Shown here piece after piece: positions 23,265 to 31,185 of a stretch of 64,000 nucleotides of DNA. How positions within the stretch are numbered: position 1 is the first letter of the stretch; every line of letters starts with the position of its first letter. A program made the position numbers and the translations under genes. The stretch comes from Saccharothrix sp. HUAS TT1 (GTDB lineage: Bacteria > Actinomycetota > Actinomycetes > Mycobacteriales > Pseudonocardiaceae): positions 7,502,001-7,566,000 of the forward strand of contig NZ_CP160453.1 in the NCBI RefSeq assembly GCF_040744945.1. The letters are read 5' to 3'. The notes below the pieces were generated by a model, which did not search any database, was not told the origin of the DNA, and worked only from the letters and a program-made list of their open reading frames with translations.

Positions 23265-25580
23265 TCAACGCGACGTGGTGGTCACGGGGGTCACCAGGAC
23301 GCGGTCGTAGCCGACCACGCGGGTCTCGCCGGTGAGCCGGACCGACCGCTCCCAGCGGATGTCGGTGCTGGAGCAGCCGAGCTGCAGCACGACGTCGCCG
23401 GTCTCCACCACGCGCCTGCCGTCGCGGCCGGTGAACGAGGTGCGGTCGGCGTGCAGCCGGAACGAGACCTCGGTGGCCTGGCCCGGCTCCAGCTCGACCC
23501 GCGCGAAGCCGACGAGCTGGCGCACCGGCCGGGTCACGCTGGCCACCGGGTCGTGCAGGTAGAGCTGCACGACCTCGGCGCCCGCCCGCTCGCCGGTGTT
23601 GCGCACCAGGCAGGACACCTCGACCTCGCCGTCGGACGGGAACTCCTCGCCCGCGGCGAAATCGGCCAGCTCGAACGAGGTGTACGACAGGCCGTGCCCG
23701 AACGGGTAGGCGGGCGACGGGTCGACCGAGCTGACCCCGCCGGGACCGCCGAGCTGCGGGTGCAGGTAGGTGGTCGGTTGGCCGCCGGAGCCGCGCGGCA
23801 CCTGCACCGGCAGCTTGCCGGACGGGTTGACGCGCCCGCTGAGCACGCCGGCGACCGCGCCCGCGCCCTCTTCACCGGGGAAGAACGCCTGCACGACCGC
23901 GGCGGGCTCGTAGGAGCCCAGCGCGTACGGGCGGCCGGCCAGCAGCACCAGCACCACCGGCACGTCCAGCTCCAGCAGCGCGTCCAGCAGCTCGCCCTGC
24001 ACGCCGGGCAGCGACAGGTCCTCGGCGTCGCAGCCCTCGCCGGACGTGCCGCGGCCGAACAGCCCGGCCCGGTCGCCGAGGACGGCGAACACCACGTCGG
24101 CGTCGCGGGCGGCGGCGACCGCCTCCTCGATGCCGGAGCGGTCGTCGCCGTCGACCTCGCAGCCCTTGGCGCCGGTGACCGTCGCGCCGGGGAACTCCTT
24201 GCGCACGGCTTGCACCATCGTGTCCATGTCCACGCCGAGCGGCACGTCCGGGTGCTGCACGCCGACGTGGTTCGGGAACGCGTAGCAGCCCATCAGCGCC
24301 AGCAGGTCGTCCGCGCACGGGCCGACCACGGCGAGCTTGCCCGCGCCCGCCGCCGCCGTCAGCGGCAGCACGCCGGAGGCGTTGTCCAGCAGCACCACGG
24401 ACCGCTCGGCCATGGTGCGGGCCAGGTCGCGCAGCGCGGGCGGGTCCAGGTCGACCGGCTCGCCGCGCAGCACCGCGGCCGACTCCGGCTGCCAGCCCTC
24501 GTCCAGCAGGCCCAGCTCGCACTTCTGGGTCAGCACGCGGGTCACCGCGCGGTCCACCAGCGCCTCGTCGACCTGGCCGGACCGCACCAGCTCGGCCAGC
24601 GGCTCGCCATAGCAGCGCACGCTGGGCAGCTCCACGTCCACGCCGGCGGCCAGCGCCAGCGCGGCGGCCTCGCCCGGCGAGCCCGCGACGCCGTGCGCGG
24701 TCTCCAGGAACGACACGCCGAAGTAGTCCGCGACCACCACGCCGGTGAAGCCCCACTGGTCCCGCAGCAGGTCGGTGAGCAGGGACGCGTCCGAGGCCGG
24801 CGGCACGCCGTCCACCTCGGCGTAGGAGTGCATGACCGACCGGGCGCCGCCCTCGCGCAACGCCATCTCGAACGGCGGCAGCACGACGTCGGCGAACTCG
24901 CGCGGTCCCATGTGCACCGGCGCGTGGTTGCGCCCGCCGCGCGACGCGGAGTAGCCCGCGAAGTGCTTGAGCGTGGCCACGATGCCGCTGGACTCCAGGC
25001 CCTTGGTGTAGGCGGCGCCGACGAGGCCGACGAGGTACGGGTCCTCGCCGATGGTCTCCTCGGTGCGGCCCCACCTCGGGTCGCGGGTCACGTCCAGCAC
25101 CGGGGACAGGCCCTGGTGGATGCCGACGTCGCGCATCACCAGGCCGACCTCGCGGGCCATCCGCTCGACCGTCCCCGGGTCGAACGAGGCGCCCCACGCC
25201 AGCGGGATGGGGAACACGGTGGCCTGCCACGCGGTGAACCCGGCCAGGCACTCCTCGTGCGCCATCGCCGGGATGCCGAACCGGGTGTTGGCCACCAGCT
25301 TGCGCTGCGTCTCGGTCAGCACCTTCGCGGCGACCAGCGGGTCGATCGGACCGGTGCCGAACACCCTGGTCAGCTGGCCGAGGCCGGGCTTGGTCAGCTC
25401 GTCCCACGGCGGCAGCGGCTCGGCGAACTCGTGCTGCGCGGGCGCGACCTCCTCGCCCTCGGAGATGCCGACCCACACGCCCACCAGCTGGGCCAGCTTC
25501 TCCTCCAGGGTCAGCTCGGCCAGCAGGGCGGCGACGCGCTCTCCGGTCGGCTTGCCGGGATCGGCCCAGGGGTTCAGCAC
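23265..25580 (-). CDS. GH3 beta-xylosidase/beta-glucosidase, cytoplasmic
   Basis: 771 residues, no signal peptide. The (alpha/beta)8 domain holds RWGRTEETIGEDP, KHF (205-207) and the nucleophile Asp285 in VVVADYFGV; the alpha/beta sandwich has RDADVVFAVLG and LLAGRPYALG; the C-terminal fibronectin-like domain has LVRNTGERAGAEVVQLY. The GTG start at 25580 has GAAGGAG upstream and lies seven bases inside the LacI gene's 3' end. A longer start is possible but would have no ribosome site. Context (GH115, GH10, xylan transporter) favours beta-xylosidase. Confidence 0.92.
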   Translation of the reverse strand: MLNPWADPGKPTGERVAALLAELTLEEKLAQLVGVWVGISEGEEVAPAQHEFAEPLPPWDELTKPGLGQLTRVFGTGPIDPLVAAKVLTETQRKLVANTRFGIPAMAHEECLAGFTAWQATVFPIPLAWGASFDPGTVERMAREVGLVMRDVGIHQGLSPVLDVTRDPRWGRTEETIGEDPYLVGLVGAAYTKGLESSGIVATLKHFAGYSASRGGRNHAPVHMGPREFADVVLPPFEMALREGGARSVMHSYAEVDGVPPASDASLLTDLLRDQWGFTGVVVADYFGVSFLETAHGVAGSPGEAAALALAAGVDVELPSVRCYGEPLAELVRSGQVDEALVDRAVTRVLTQKCELGLLDEGWQPESAAVLRGEPVDLDPPALRDLARTMAERSVVLLDNASGVLPLTAAAGAGKLAVVGPCADDLLALMGCYAFPNHVGVQHPDVPLGVDMDTMVQAVRKEFPGATVTGAKGCEVDGDDRSGIEEAVAAARDADVVFAVLGDRAGLFGRGTSGEGCDAEDLSLPGVQGELLDALLELDVPVVLVLLAGRPYALGSYEPAAVVQAFFPGEEGAGAVAGVLSGRVNPSGKLPVQVPRGSGGQPTTYLHPQLGGPGGVSSVDPSPAYPFGHGLSYTSFELADFAAGEEFPSDGEVEVSCLVRNTGERAGAEVVQLYLHDPVASVTRPVRQLVGFARVELEPGQATEVSFRLHADRTSFTGRDGRRVVETGDVVLQLGCSSTDIRWERSVRLTGETRVVGYDRVLVTPVTTTSR

Positions 25581-26563
25581 GGCGGCTCCTTCGTTGACGA
25601 TCGGACGACGAGTTCGGTGGCCAGTTCCACCCGTTCGGTCTCCACGGGACGACCCGCGATCAGGTCGGCGAGCATCCGGCCCGCGTGGCGACCCATCTCG
25701 GTCAGCGGCTGGCGCACGGTGGTGAGCGCGGGCGAGGACCACACCGCGACCGGCAGGTCGTCGAACCCGACCACGCTCAGGTCCTGCGGCACGGACAGCC
25801 CGACGACGCGGGCCGCCTCGATCACGCCTAAAGCCTGCTCGTCGTTGCCCGCGAAGATCGCGGTCGGCCGGTCCGGCAGCGCCAGCAGCTCGGCTGCCCG
25901 GCGGAACCCGCCCTCGTGCTTGAAGTCGCCGTGCTTGACCAGCTCGGGGGTGAACGCGATGCCCGCCCGGTCGAGCGCGGCGCGGTAGCCGTCCACGCGC
26001 GCGCGGCTGCACAGCATCCCGGCCGGTCCGCCGATGACGCCGACCCGGCGGTGGCCGAGGCGCAGCAGGTGTTCGGTGGCGGCCAGGCCGCCCGCCCAGT
26101 TCGTCGCGCCGACGCTGGGCACGTTCGGCTGCGGCAGGTCGACGGGGTCGATGACCACGACGGGGATGCGGGAGTTGGCCAGCACCCGGCGGTCGGCGGC
26201 GGTCAGCTGGGAGGTGACCAGCAGCGCGCCCGCGCGCCTGGCCTCGACCAGCGACGCCGCCCACGACGTGTGCTGACGGGGTTTGTCCGTGGACGACACC
26301 ACGACGTGCAGTCCGGTGTCGACGACACCACGGATGATCTCCACCGCCCAGGGGCTGTCCAGGGCGGTGAACACGAGGTCGACCAGCAGGTGGCCCGAAG
26401 CCCTCCGGGACCCCACCGGCACGTAGTCGTACTCGGCGAGCAACTGCCGCACCCGAGCCCTGGTCTCCGCGCCGACGTCGTCCTTCCCGTTCAGGACTTT
26501 GGACACCGTCGGGAGGGACACCCCCGCTGCTGCGGCAATCGTGGCCAACGTGGCTCGACGCAT
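25574..26563 (-). CDS. LacI-family repressor of the xylan locus (BxlR/XylR-like)
   Basis: 329 residues. The HTH (about 3-25) reads ATLATIAAAAGVSLPTVSKVLNG. The effector domain carries VDPVDLPQPNVPSVGATNWAGG, CSRARVDGYRAAL and VVGFDDLPVAVW. It leads the GH3-GH115 operon, divergent from the xylo-oligosaccharide transporter. A dyad CGAAATGTTTCG lies just downstream of the transporter promoter, and two direct ATCGAAAC copies lie before its own start, matching the CGAA/TTCG sites described for Streptomyces BxlR. It is a close paralogue of the LacI protein at 31186-32229. Likely inducer: xylobiose or xylose. Confidence 0.9.
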   Translation of the reverse strand: MRRATLATIAAAAGVSLPTVSKVLNGKDDVGAETRARVRQLLAEYDYVPVGSRRASGHLLVDLVFTALDSPWAVEIIRGVVDTGLHVVVSSTDKPRQHTSWAASLVEARRAGALLVTSQLTAADRRVLANSRIPVVVIDPVDLPQPNVPSVGATNWAGGLAATEHLLRLGHRRVGVIGGPAGMLCSRARVDGYRAALDRAGIAFTPELVKHGDFKHEGGFRRAAELLALPDRPTAIFAGNDEQALGVIEAARVVGLSVPQDLSVVGFDDLPVAVWSSPALTTVRQPLTEMGRHAGRMLADLIAGRPVETERVELATELVVRSSTKEPPC

Positions 26564-26574
26564 GCGCCGATAGT

Positions 26575-26593
26575 ATCGAAACTCGATCGAAAC
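26575..26593. promoter_or_regulatory. Direct ATCGAAAC repeats upstream of the LacI repressor gene
   Basis: Two copies of ATCGAAAC (starting at about 26575 and 26586) lie 12-30 bp before the repressor start, sharing the CGAAA half-site with the operator at 26701-26712. A plausible autoregulatory site, though it is not a perfect dyad. Confidence 0.45.
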
Positions 26594-26650
26594 ACAAGAG
26601 TGACCTCTTGACGTGCGAAAACATCACCTAGACGCGCCGAATGGTGACCC

Positions 26651-26679
26651 TTGACACGGCTTGGACACCCGCCTAAGGT
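26651..26679 (+). promoter_or_regulatory. Sigma-70-type promoter of the xylo-oligosaccharide transporter operon
   Basis: TTGACA (26651-26656), a 17-bp spacer and TAAGGT (26674-26679), a near-consensus housekeeping promoter 78 bp before the binding-protein ATG. Transcription should begin near 26686, so the CGAAA dyad at 26701-26712 falls just downstream of the start, a classical repressor-block arrangement. Confidence 0.7.
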
Positions 26680-26700
26680 CTGCGCAAGTCGTGGATGTTT

Positions 26701-26712
26701 CGAAATGTTTCG
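26701..26712. promoter_or_regulatory. Operator CGAAATGTTTCG of the transporter operon
   Basis: Perfect 5-bp arms (CGAAA/TTTCG) around TG, placed 22 bp after the -10 box. It agrees with the CGAA-N-TTCG-type sites of Streptomyces BxlR. The most likely ligand is the divergent LacI protein at 25574-26563 and/or its paralogue at 31186. Confidence 0.7.
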
Positions 26713-26756
26713 ATGCCACGAACAAATCCGCAGCGTGGCAGAAGGGTGGCGGTCGC

Positions 26757-28052
26757 ATGTCCCGCCGTTCATGGGTGCGTCCCCTCATCGCGATGGGGCT
26801 CGTGGCCTTGACAGCAGTGGTGTCCGCGTGTGGCACGTCCGGTCCGGGCGAGACCAACACGGGCGCGCTGAAGATCTGGGCGCTTGAGGACCCGGTGCTC
26901 AACAAGATCGAGAACCAGTCGATCGACTCGTTCAAGGCGGGCGGCGGCAACGCCTCGCTGGAGACGTTCGGCAACGACCCGTACAAGCAGCGGCTCCGGG
27001 TGGCCATCGGCTCCCCCCAGGCCCCCGACCTGTTCTTCAACTGGGGAGGTGGCAACCTGAAGGAGTACGTCGACGCCGGCAAGGTCGCCGACCTGACCTC
27101 GGTGCTGGAGGAGAACAAGGCCGTCAAGGACGCGTTCATCCCCAGCGTGCTGGACGGCGCGAAGCTCGGCGACAAGTACTACGGCGTGCCGATGCGCGGC
27201 ATGCAGCCGGTGCTGCTGTTCTTCAACAAGAAGGTCTTCACCGAGGCGGGCGCGCAGCCGCCGACCACTTGGGACGAACTGCTCACCCTGGTGGACACGT
27301 TCAAGGCGAAGGGCATCACGCCGATCGCCCTGGCCGGCACCCAGGCGTGGACCGAGCTGATGTGGGCCGAGTACGTGCTCGACCGCGTCGCGGGCCCCGA
27401 GGTGTTCAAGAACATCCGGGACAACGGCCCCGCGGGCTGGAAGGACCCGGCCGTGGTCGAGGCCATGACCAAGCTCAAGGACCTCATCGACCGGGGCGCG
27501 TTCGGCACCAGCTTCGCCTCCGTCGGCTACGACGCCGGTGGCGCGTCGACCATCCTGGCGCAGGGCAAGGCCGCGATGCACCTCATGGGTTCCTGGGAGT
27601 ACACCAACCAGCTGGACCAGAGCCCCGACTTCGTCAAGAACGGCGACCTGGGCTGGGTGGCGTTCCCGTCCATCTCCGGTGGCAAGGGCGACGCGGGCAA
27701 CCTGGTCGGCAACGTGAGCAACTTCTACTCCGCGACCACCGACTCGAAGAGCCTGGACGCGGCGAAGAAGTTCGTCACGACCGAGCTGAACAAGGACTCC
27801 TACATCGAGGCGCTGGTCGCCGCCGGTGACGTCCCGCCGGTGGTGGGCGCCGAGGAGAAGCTGAAGAAGTCGCCGAACCCGGAGTACGCGTCGTTCATCT
27901 ACGAGCTGGTGCTGGACTCGAAGAACTTCCAGCTGTCCTGGGACCAGGACCTGCCCGCGGACGACGCCACGTTCATGCTCACCCAGCTCCAGGAGTTCTT
28001 CCTGGGCAAGGTCTCGCCGCAGCAGTTCGTCGACGCGGTGGCCGCGCGCTGA
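26757..28052 (+). CDS. Sugar-binding lipoprotein of a xylo-oligosaccharide ABC transporter (BxlE-like)
   Basis: 431 residues. The lipoprotein signal ends VVSAC (Cys about residue 22). The type-1 solute-binding fold starts LKIWALEDPVLNKI, with later blocks PDLFFNWGGGNLKEY, TTWDELLTLVD and AAMHLMGSWEYTN that carry aromatic sugar contacts. ATG 26757 follows AAGGGTGG. The stop overlaps the first permease start (TGATG). Position between xylan-specific enzymes and the BxlR-like repressor supports xylobiose/xylotriose as ligand, as for Streptomyces BxlE. Confidence 0.92.
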   Translation: MSRRSWVRPLIAMGLVALTAVVSACGTSGPGETNTGALKIWALEDPVLNKIENQSIDSFKAGGGNASLETFGNDPYKQRLRVAIGSPQAPDLFFNWGGGNLKEYVDAGKVADLTSVLEENKAVKDAFIPSVLDGAKLGDKYYGVPMRGMQPVLLFFNKKVFTEAGAQPPTTWDELLTLVDTFKAKGITPIALAGTQAWTELMWAEYVLDRVAGPEVFKNIRDNGPAGWKDPAVVEAMTKLKDLIDRGAFGTSFASVGYDAGGASTILAQGKAAMHLMGSWEYTNQLDQSPDFVKNGDLGWVAFPSISGGKGDAGNLVGNVSNFYSATTDSKSLDAAKKFVTTELNKDSYIEALVAAGDVPPVVGAEEKLKKSPNPEYASFIYELVLDSKNFQLSWDQDLPADDATFMLTQLQEFFLGKVSPQQFVDAVAAR

Positions 28053-28906
28053 TGTCGTCCCAGCGGCCTTCGGCCTGGTACGCCGTGCCGGCGTTCGCGT
28101 TCTTCGCCCTGTTCGCCGCGCTGCCCATGCTGCTCGTGATCTACCTGAGCTTCACCGCTTGGGACGGGCTGGGCAGCCCGGCGGTCAACGGGGGCGAGAA
28201 CTGGTCCCGGTTGCTCGAGGACAGCGAGGCGCGCGCCTCGGTGTGGCGCACCCTGTTGCTGATGGTCGTGTCGTGGCTCGTCCAGACCCCGATCGCGTTG
28301 CTGATCGGGGTCTGGGCGGCCGGCAAGCAGCGGTCCCGAGCGGTGCTCAGCTCGATCTTCTTCCTGCCGCTGCTGCTGTCCACGGCCGCCATCGCGTTGT
28401 TGTGGCAGGCGCTGCTCGAACCGAACTTCGGCGCGTTCGTCGGCGGGCCGCTGTTCCTGGGTGACCCGGACATCGCGCTCTACACGGTGGTGCTGGTGAT
28501 CTCCTGGCAGTTCATCCCGTTCCACACCCTGCTCTACCAGGGCGCGGCGCGGGCGGTGCCGCCGTCGCTGTACGAGGCGGCGACCCTCGACGGGGCCTCG
28601 CGGGTGAGCAAGTTCCGGCACATCACGCTGCCGCAGCTGCGGTACACGGTGGTCACGTCGTCGGTGCTGATGCTGGTCGGCTCGCTGACCACGTTCGACA
28701 CCGTGCTGATCCTGACCAACGGCGGACCGGGCACCGCGACCCGCATCCTGCCGCTGCACATGTACATCACCGGCTTCAGCGGGTTCGAGATGGGCTACGC
28801 GAGCACGATCGCGGTCGTGCTGGTCGTGCTCGGCACCGCGCTGTCGCTCGCGGTCATGCGCTGGAGCGGGTTCCGCTCGATGAGCAGCCAGCAGGAGGGG
28901 TCGTGA
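28052..28906 (+). CDS. Sugar ABC transporter permease (BxlF-like, MalF type)
   Basis: 284 residues with six membrane segments. The EAA loop is YEAATLDGASRVSKFRHITLP and is followed by LILTNGGPGTATRILP. The ATG shares a base with the binding-protein stop. It forms the channel together with the next gene. No ATPase is encoded nearby. Confidence 0.92.
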   Translation: MSSQRPSAWYAVPAFAFFALFAALPMLLVIYLSFTAWDGLGSPAVNGGENWSRLLEDSEARASVWRTLLLMVVSWLVQTPIALLIGVWAAGKQRSRAVLSSIFFLPLLLSTAAIALLWQALLEPNFGAFVGGPLFLGDPDIALYTVVLVISWQFIPFHTLLYQGAARAVPPSLYEAATLDGASRVSKFRHITLPQLRYTVVTSSVLMLVGSLTTFDTVLILTNGGPGTATRILPLHMYITGFSGFEMGYASTIAVVLVVLGTALSLAVMRWSGFRSMSSQQEGS

Positions 28907-29721
28907 AGTCTCGTCCCAACTGGCCCGCCGGGCTGTTCGCCCTGGTGTGGCTGGCGATCGTCGTCGGACCGCTGCTCTACCTGGTCACGGTCTCGCTGCG
29001 GACGCGCTCCGAGTACCTCGGCAAGAGCGTGTGGGAGCTGCCGGACGCGCTGACGTTCGACAACTACGTCACCGTGCTGACCGGCGGGTTCGGCCAGTAC
29101 CTGCTGAACAACGTGATCGTGACGGTCGCGACCGTGGCGATCGTGGTGCTGGTGACCGTGCCCGCCGCCTACGCGGTGGTGCGCAACACCGGGCCGTTCG
29201 TGCAGCGCGGGTTCACCCTGATCCTGATGGGACTGGCGATCCCCGCCCAGGCCACGATCATCCCGGTGTACCTGATGATCACCCGGATGCAGCTGTACGA
29301 CACGCTCACCGCGATCATCCTGCCGACGGCGGCGTTCGCGCTGCCGGTGGCGATGCTGGTGCTGGTCAACAGCCTGCGCGACGTGCCGAAGGAGCTGTAC
29401 GAGGCGCAGGCCATCGACGGCGCGGGCCCGTTGCGGGTGCTGGTGTCGCTGGTGCTGCCGCTGGCCCGGCCGGCGATCATGACCGTGGTCGTCTACACGG
29501 CGCTCAACGCGTGGAACGGGTTCCTCTTCCCGCTGGTGCTCACCCAGTCGGAGTCGTCGCGGGTGCTGACCCTCGGGTTGTGGGACTTCCAGGGCCAGTT
29601 CGGCACGAACGTGCCGGCGCTGCTCGCGGCCGTGACGCTGTCCGTGCTGCCGATCTTCGTGGTGTACCTGATCGGGCGGCGGTTCCTGCTCAGCGGCCTC
29701 ACGGCCGGTTTCGGCAAGTAG
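28903..29721 (+). CDS. Sugar ABC transporter permease (BxlG-like, MalG type)
   Basis: 272 residues with six membrane segments. The EAA loop reads YEAQAIDGAGPLRVLVSLVLP. The GTG start overlaps the preceding stop (GTGA). It is third in the transporter operon and is followed after 30 bp by the GH10 gene, which has its own GAGGAGGG ribosome site. Confidence 0.92.
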   Translation: MKSRPNWPAGLFALVWLAIVVGPLLYLVTVSLRTRSEYLGKSVWELPDALTFDNYVTVLTGGFGQYLLNNVIVTVATVAIVVLVTVPAAYAVVRNTGPFVQRGFTLILMGLAIPAQATIIPVYLMITRMQLYDTLTAIILPTAAFALPVAMLVLVNSLRDVPKELYEAQAIDGAGPLRVLVSLVLPLARPAIMTVVVYTALNAWNGFLFPLVLTQSESSRVLTLGLWDFQGQFGTNVPALLAAVTLSVLPIFVVYLIGRRFLLSGLTAGFGK

Positions 29722-29751
29722 TCGACCCACCCGGCCCGAGGAGGGACGCTC

Positions 29752-30780
29752 GTGCGGGAAGTCGGGCCCGACCGGGCCGGGAACACCGCTGCCGCCGCAC
29801 CCGCGGCGGCAGCGGGGCCGACGCTGCGGGACCTCGCGGCCCGGCACGACCTCGCGTTCGGCACCGCGGTGGACCTGCGGGCGCTGGCCGGTGACCAGGA
29901 GTACCGGGAGCGGGTCGCGGCGCAGTTCGACCACGTCACCGCCGAGAACGCGATGAAGTGGGACGCCCTGGCGCCCGCCCGCGACCGGTACGACTGGGGT
30001 CCGGCGGACGCGCTGGTCGCGTTCGCCCGGGCCAACGGGCAGCGGGTGCGCGGCCACACGCTGGTCTGGCACAACCAGAACCCGGCCTGGCTGGCGGACG
30101 TGCCCGCCGACGAGCTGGGCGCCGTGCTGCGACACCACGTGCAGACGACCGTGCGGCGCTTCAGGGGCGCGGTGTGGCAGTGGGACGTGGTGAACGAGGC
30201 GGTGGAGGAGGACGGGTCGCTGCGCGACACCGTCTGGCTGCGGGCCTTGGGGCCGGGGTACGTCGCGGACGCGTTCCGGTGGGCGCACGAGGCCGACCCG
30301 GACGCGCTGCTGTTCTACAACGACTACGAGGTCGAGGACGTCAACGCGAAGAGCGACGGCGTCCACGAGCTGGTGCGCGAGCTGAGGCGCCGGGGCGTGC
30401 CGATCCACGGGGTCGGCGTGCAGGGGCACCTCAAGGCGGGGAGCCCGCCGCGGTCGATGCGGGAGAACCTGGGGCGGTTCGCCGACCTGGGGCTGCGCAC
30501 CGCGGTGACGGAGGCCGACGTGCGGGTCGTGGTGCCCGCCGACCCGGCCAAGCTGGCCGCCCAGGCGGAGGGGTACCGCGCGCTGCTGGACGCGTGCCTC
30601 GCGACGCCGGGCTGCCTGTCGTTCACGGTCTGGGGGTACACGGACAGGTACTCCTGGGTGCCCGGGTGGTTCGAGGGTGAAGGTACGGCCAACATCCTCG
30701 ACGAGAACTTCGCCGCCAAGCCCGCCCACCGGGCGTTGCGCGACGGCCTCTCGTCCGGCGGCGCGATCCGCCGGGACTGA
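29752..30780 (+). CDS. Intracellular GH10 endo-beta-1,4-xylanase
   Basis: 342 residues. There is no signal peptide; the N-terminal ~23 residues are Ala-rich and lack a hydrophobic core. GH10 landmarks: FGTAVDL, HVTAENAMKWD (61-71), VRGHTLVWHNQ (99-109), acid/base Glu149 in WDVVNEAV and nucleophile Glu254 in TEADVRV, where most relatives have TELDIR. Joined to a xylo-oligosaccharide transporter, it would trim imported oligomers before GH115 and GH3 act. The GTG start is preceded by GAGGAGGG. Confidence 0.93.
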   Translation: MREVGPDRAGNTAAAAPAAAAGPTLRDLAARHDLAFGTAVDLRALAGDQEYRERVAAQFDHVTAENAMKWDALAPARDRYDWGPADALVAFARANGQRVRGHTLVWHNQNPAWLADVPADELGAVLRHHVQTTVRRFRGAVWQWDVVNEAVEEDGSLRDTVWLRALGPGYVADAFRWAHEADPDALLFYNDYEVEDVNAKSDGVHELVRELRRRGVPIHGVGVQGHLKAGSPPRSMRENLGRFADLGLRTAVTEADVRVVVPADPAKLAAQAEGYRALLDACLATPGCLSFTVWGYTDRYSWVPGWFEGEGTANILDENFAAKPAHRALRDGLSSGGAIRRD

Positions 30781-30787
30781 CCCGACC

Positions 30788-30825
30788 GGGCTCGGGCCCA
30801 CCACCTCTCCCACGGGCCCGAGCCC
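30788..30825 (+). terminator. Terminator of the transporter-GH10 operon
   Basis: Perfect 12-bp stem (30788-30799 with 30814-30825), 7 bp after the GH10 stop, followed by a C-rich tract. Confidence 0.75.
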
Positions 30826-30855
30826 CCACCCCCTCCCTCCCCCCCACCCCACCCT

Positions 30856-30983
30856 CCCGAACGTTCAACTCACCCCTCCCGAACGTAGGACTCGCGCGTC
30901 CCGAACGTAGGACTCTCGCGAGAGTCGTACGTTCAGGTCCCGCGTGTCCTACGTTCCGGGACCCCGAGTTCAACGTTCAGGAC
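30856..30983. repeat. 22-bp repeat array 3, three units each way around a palindromic centre
   Basis: Three forward units (starting 30856, 30878 and 30900; e.g. CCCGAACGTAGGACTCTCGC) run into three reverse units (to about 30983). The junction is the perfect palindrome CTCTCGCGAGAG (30913-30924). The array is therefore one large dyad able to extrude as a cruciform or fold in RNA. It sits in the 405-bp gap between the GH10 operon and the second xylan-type LacI gene; apart from the terminator and the boxes near 31063-31092 the gap holds nothing else recognisable. Confidence 0.88.
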
Positions 30984-31062
30984 GGCGGCGAGGCAGGTTT
31001 GCCGCTCCTACGTTGCGGTAACCTGATTGGTGTGGCCAGGTGGGCGGAAACCGGACATTCGA

Positions 31063-31092
31063 CAGTTTCGAACTGAATATCGATTGTTTCGG
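31063..31092. promoter_or_regulatory. Candidate LacI operator cluster upstream of the second xylan-type LacI gene
   Basis: CAGTTTCGAACTG (31063-31075, a dyad with 5-bp arms) is followed by CGATTGTTTCGG (31081-31092), which shares TGTTTCG with the transporter operator at 26701-26712. Lying about 95-125 bp before the LacI start, it is likely an autoregulatory region. Confidence 0.5.
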
Positions 31093-31185
31093 CCCCGTTA
31101 CGCACACTCCGAGTGACGAACAACCCACCAACGCTCCCCCGCGTCTAGCAGCCGGAACTGGGCGGGGCTGCCGTAGACTGCCCCC

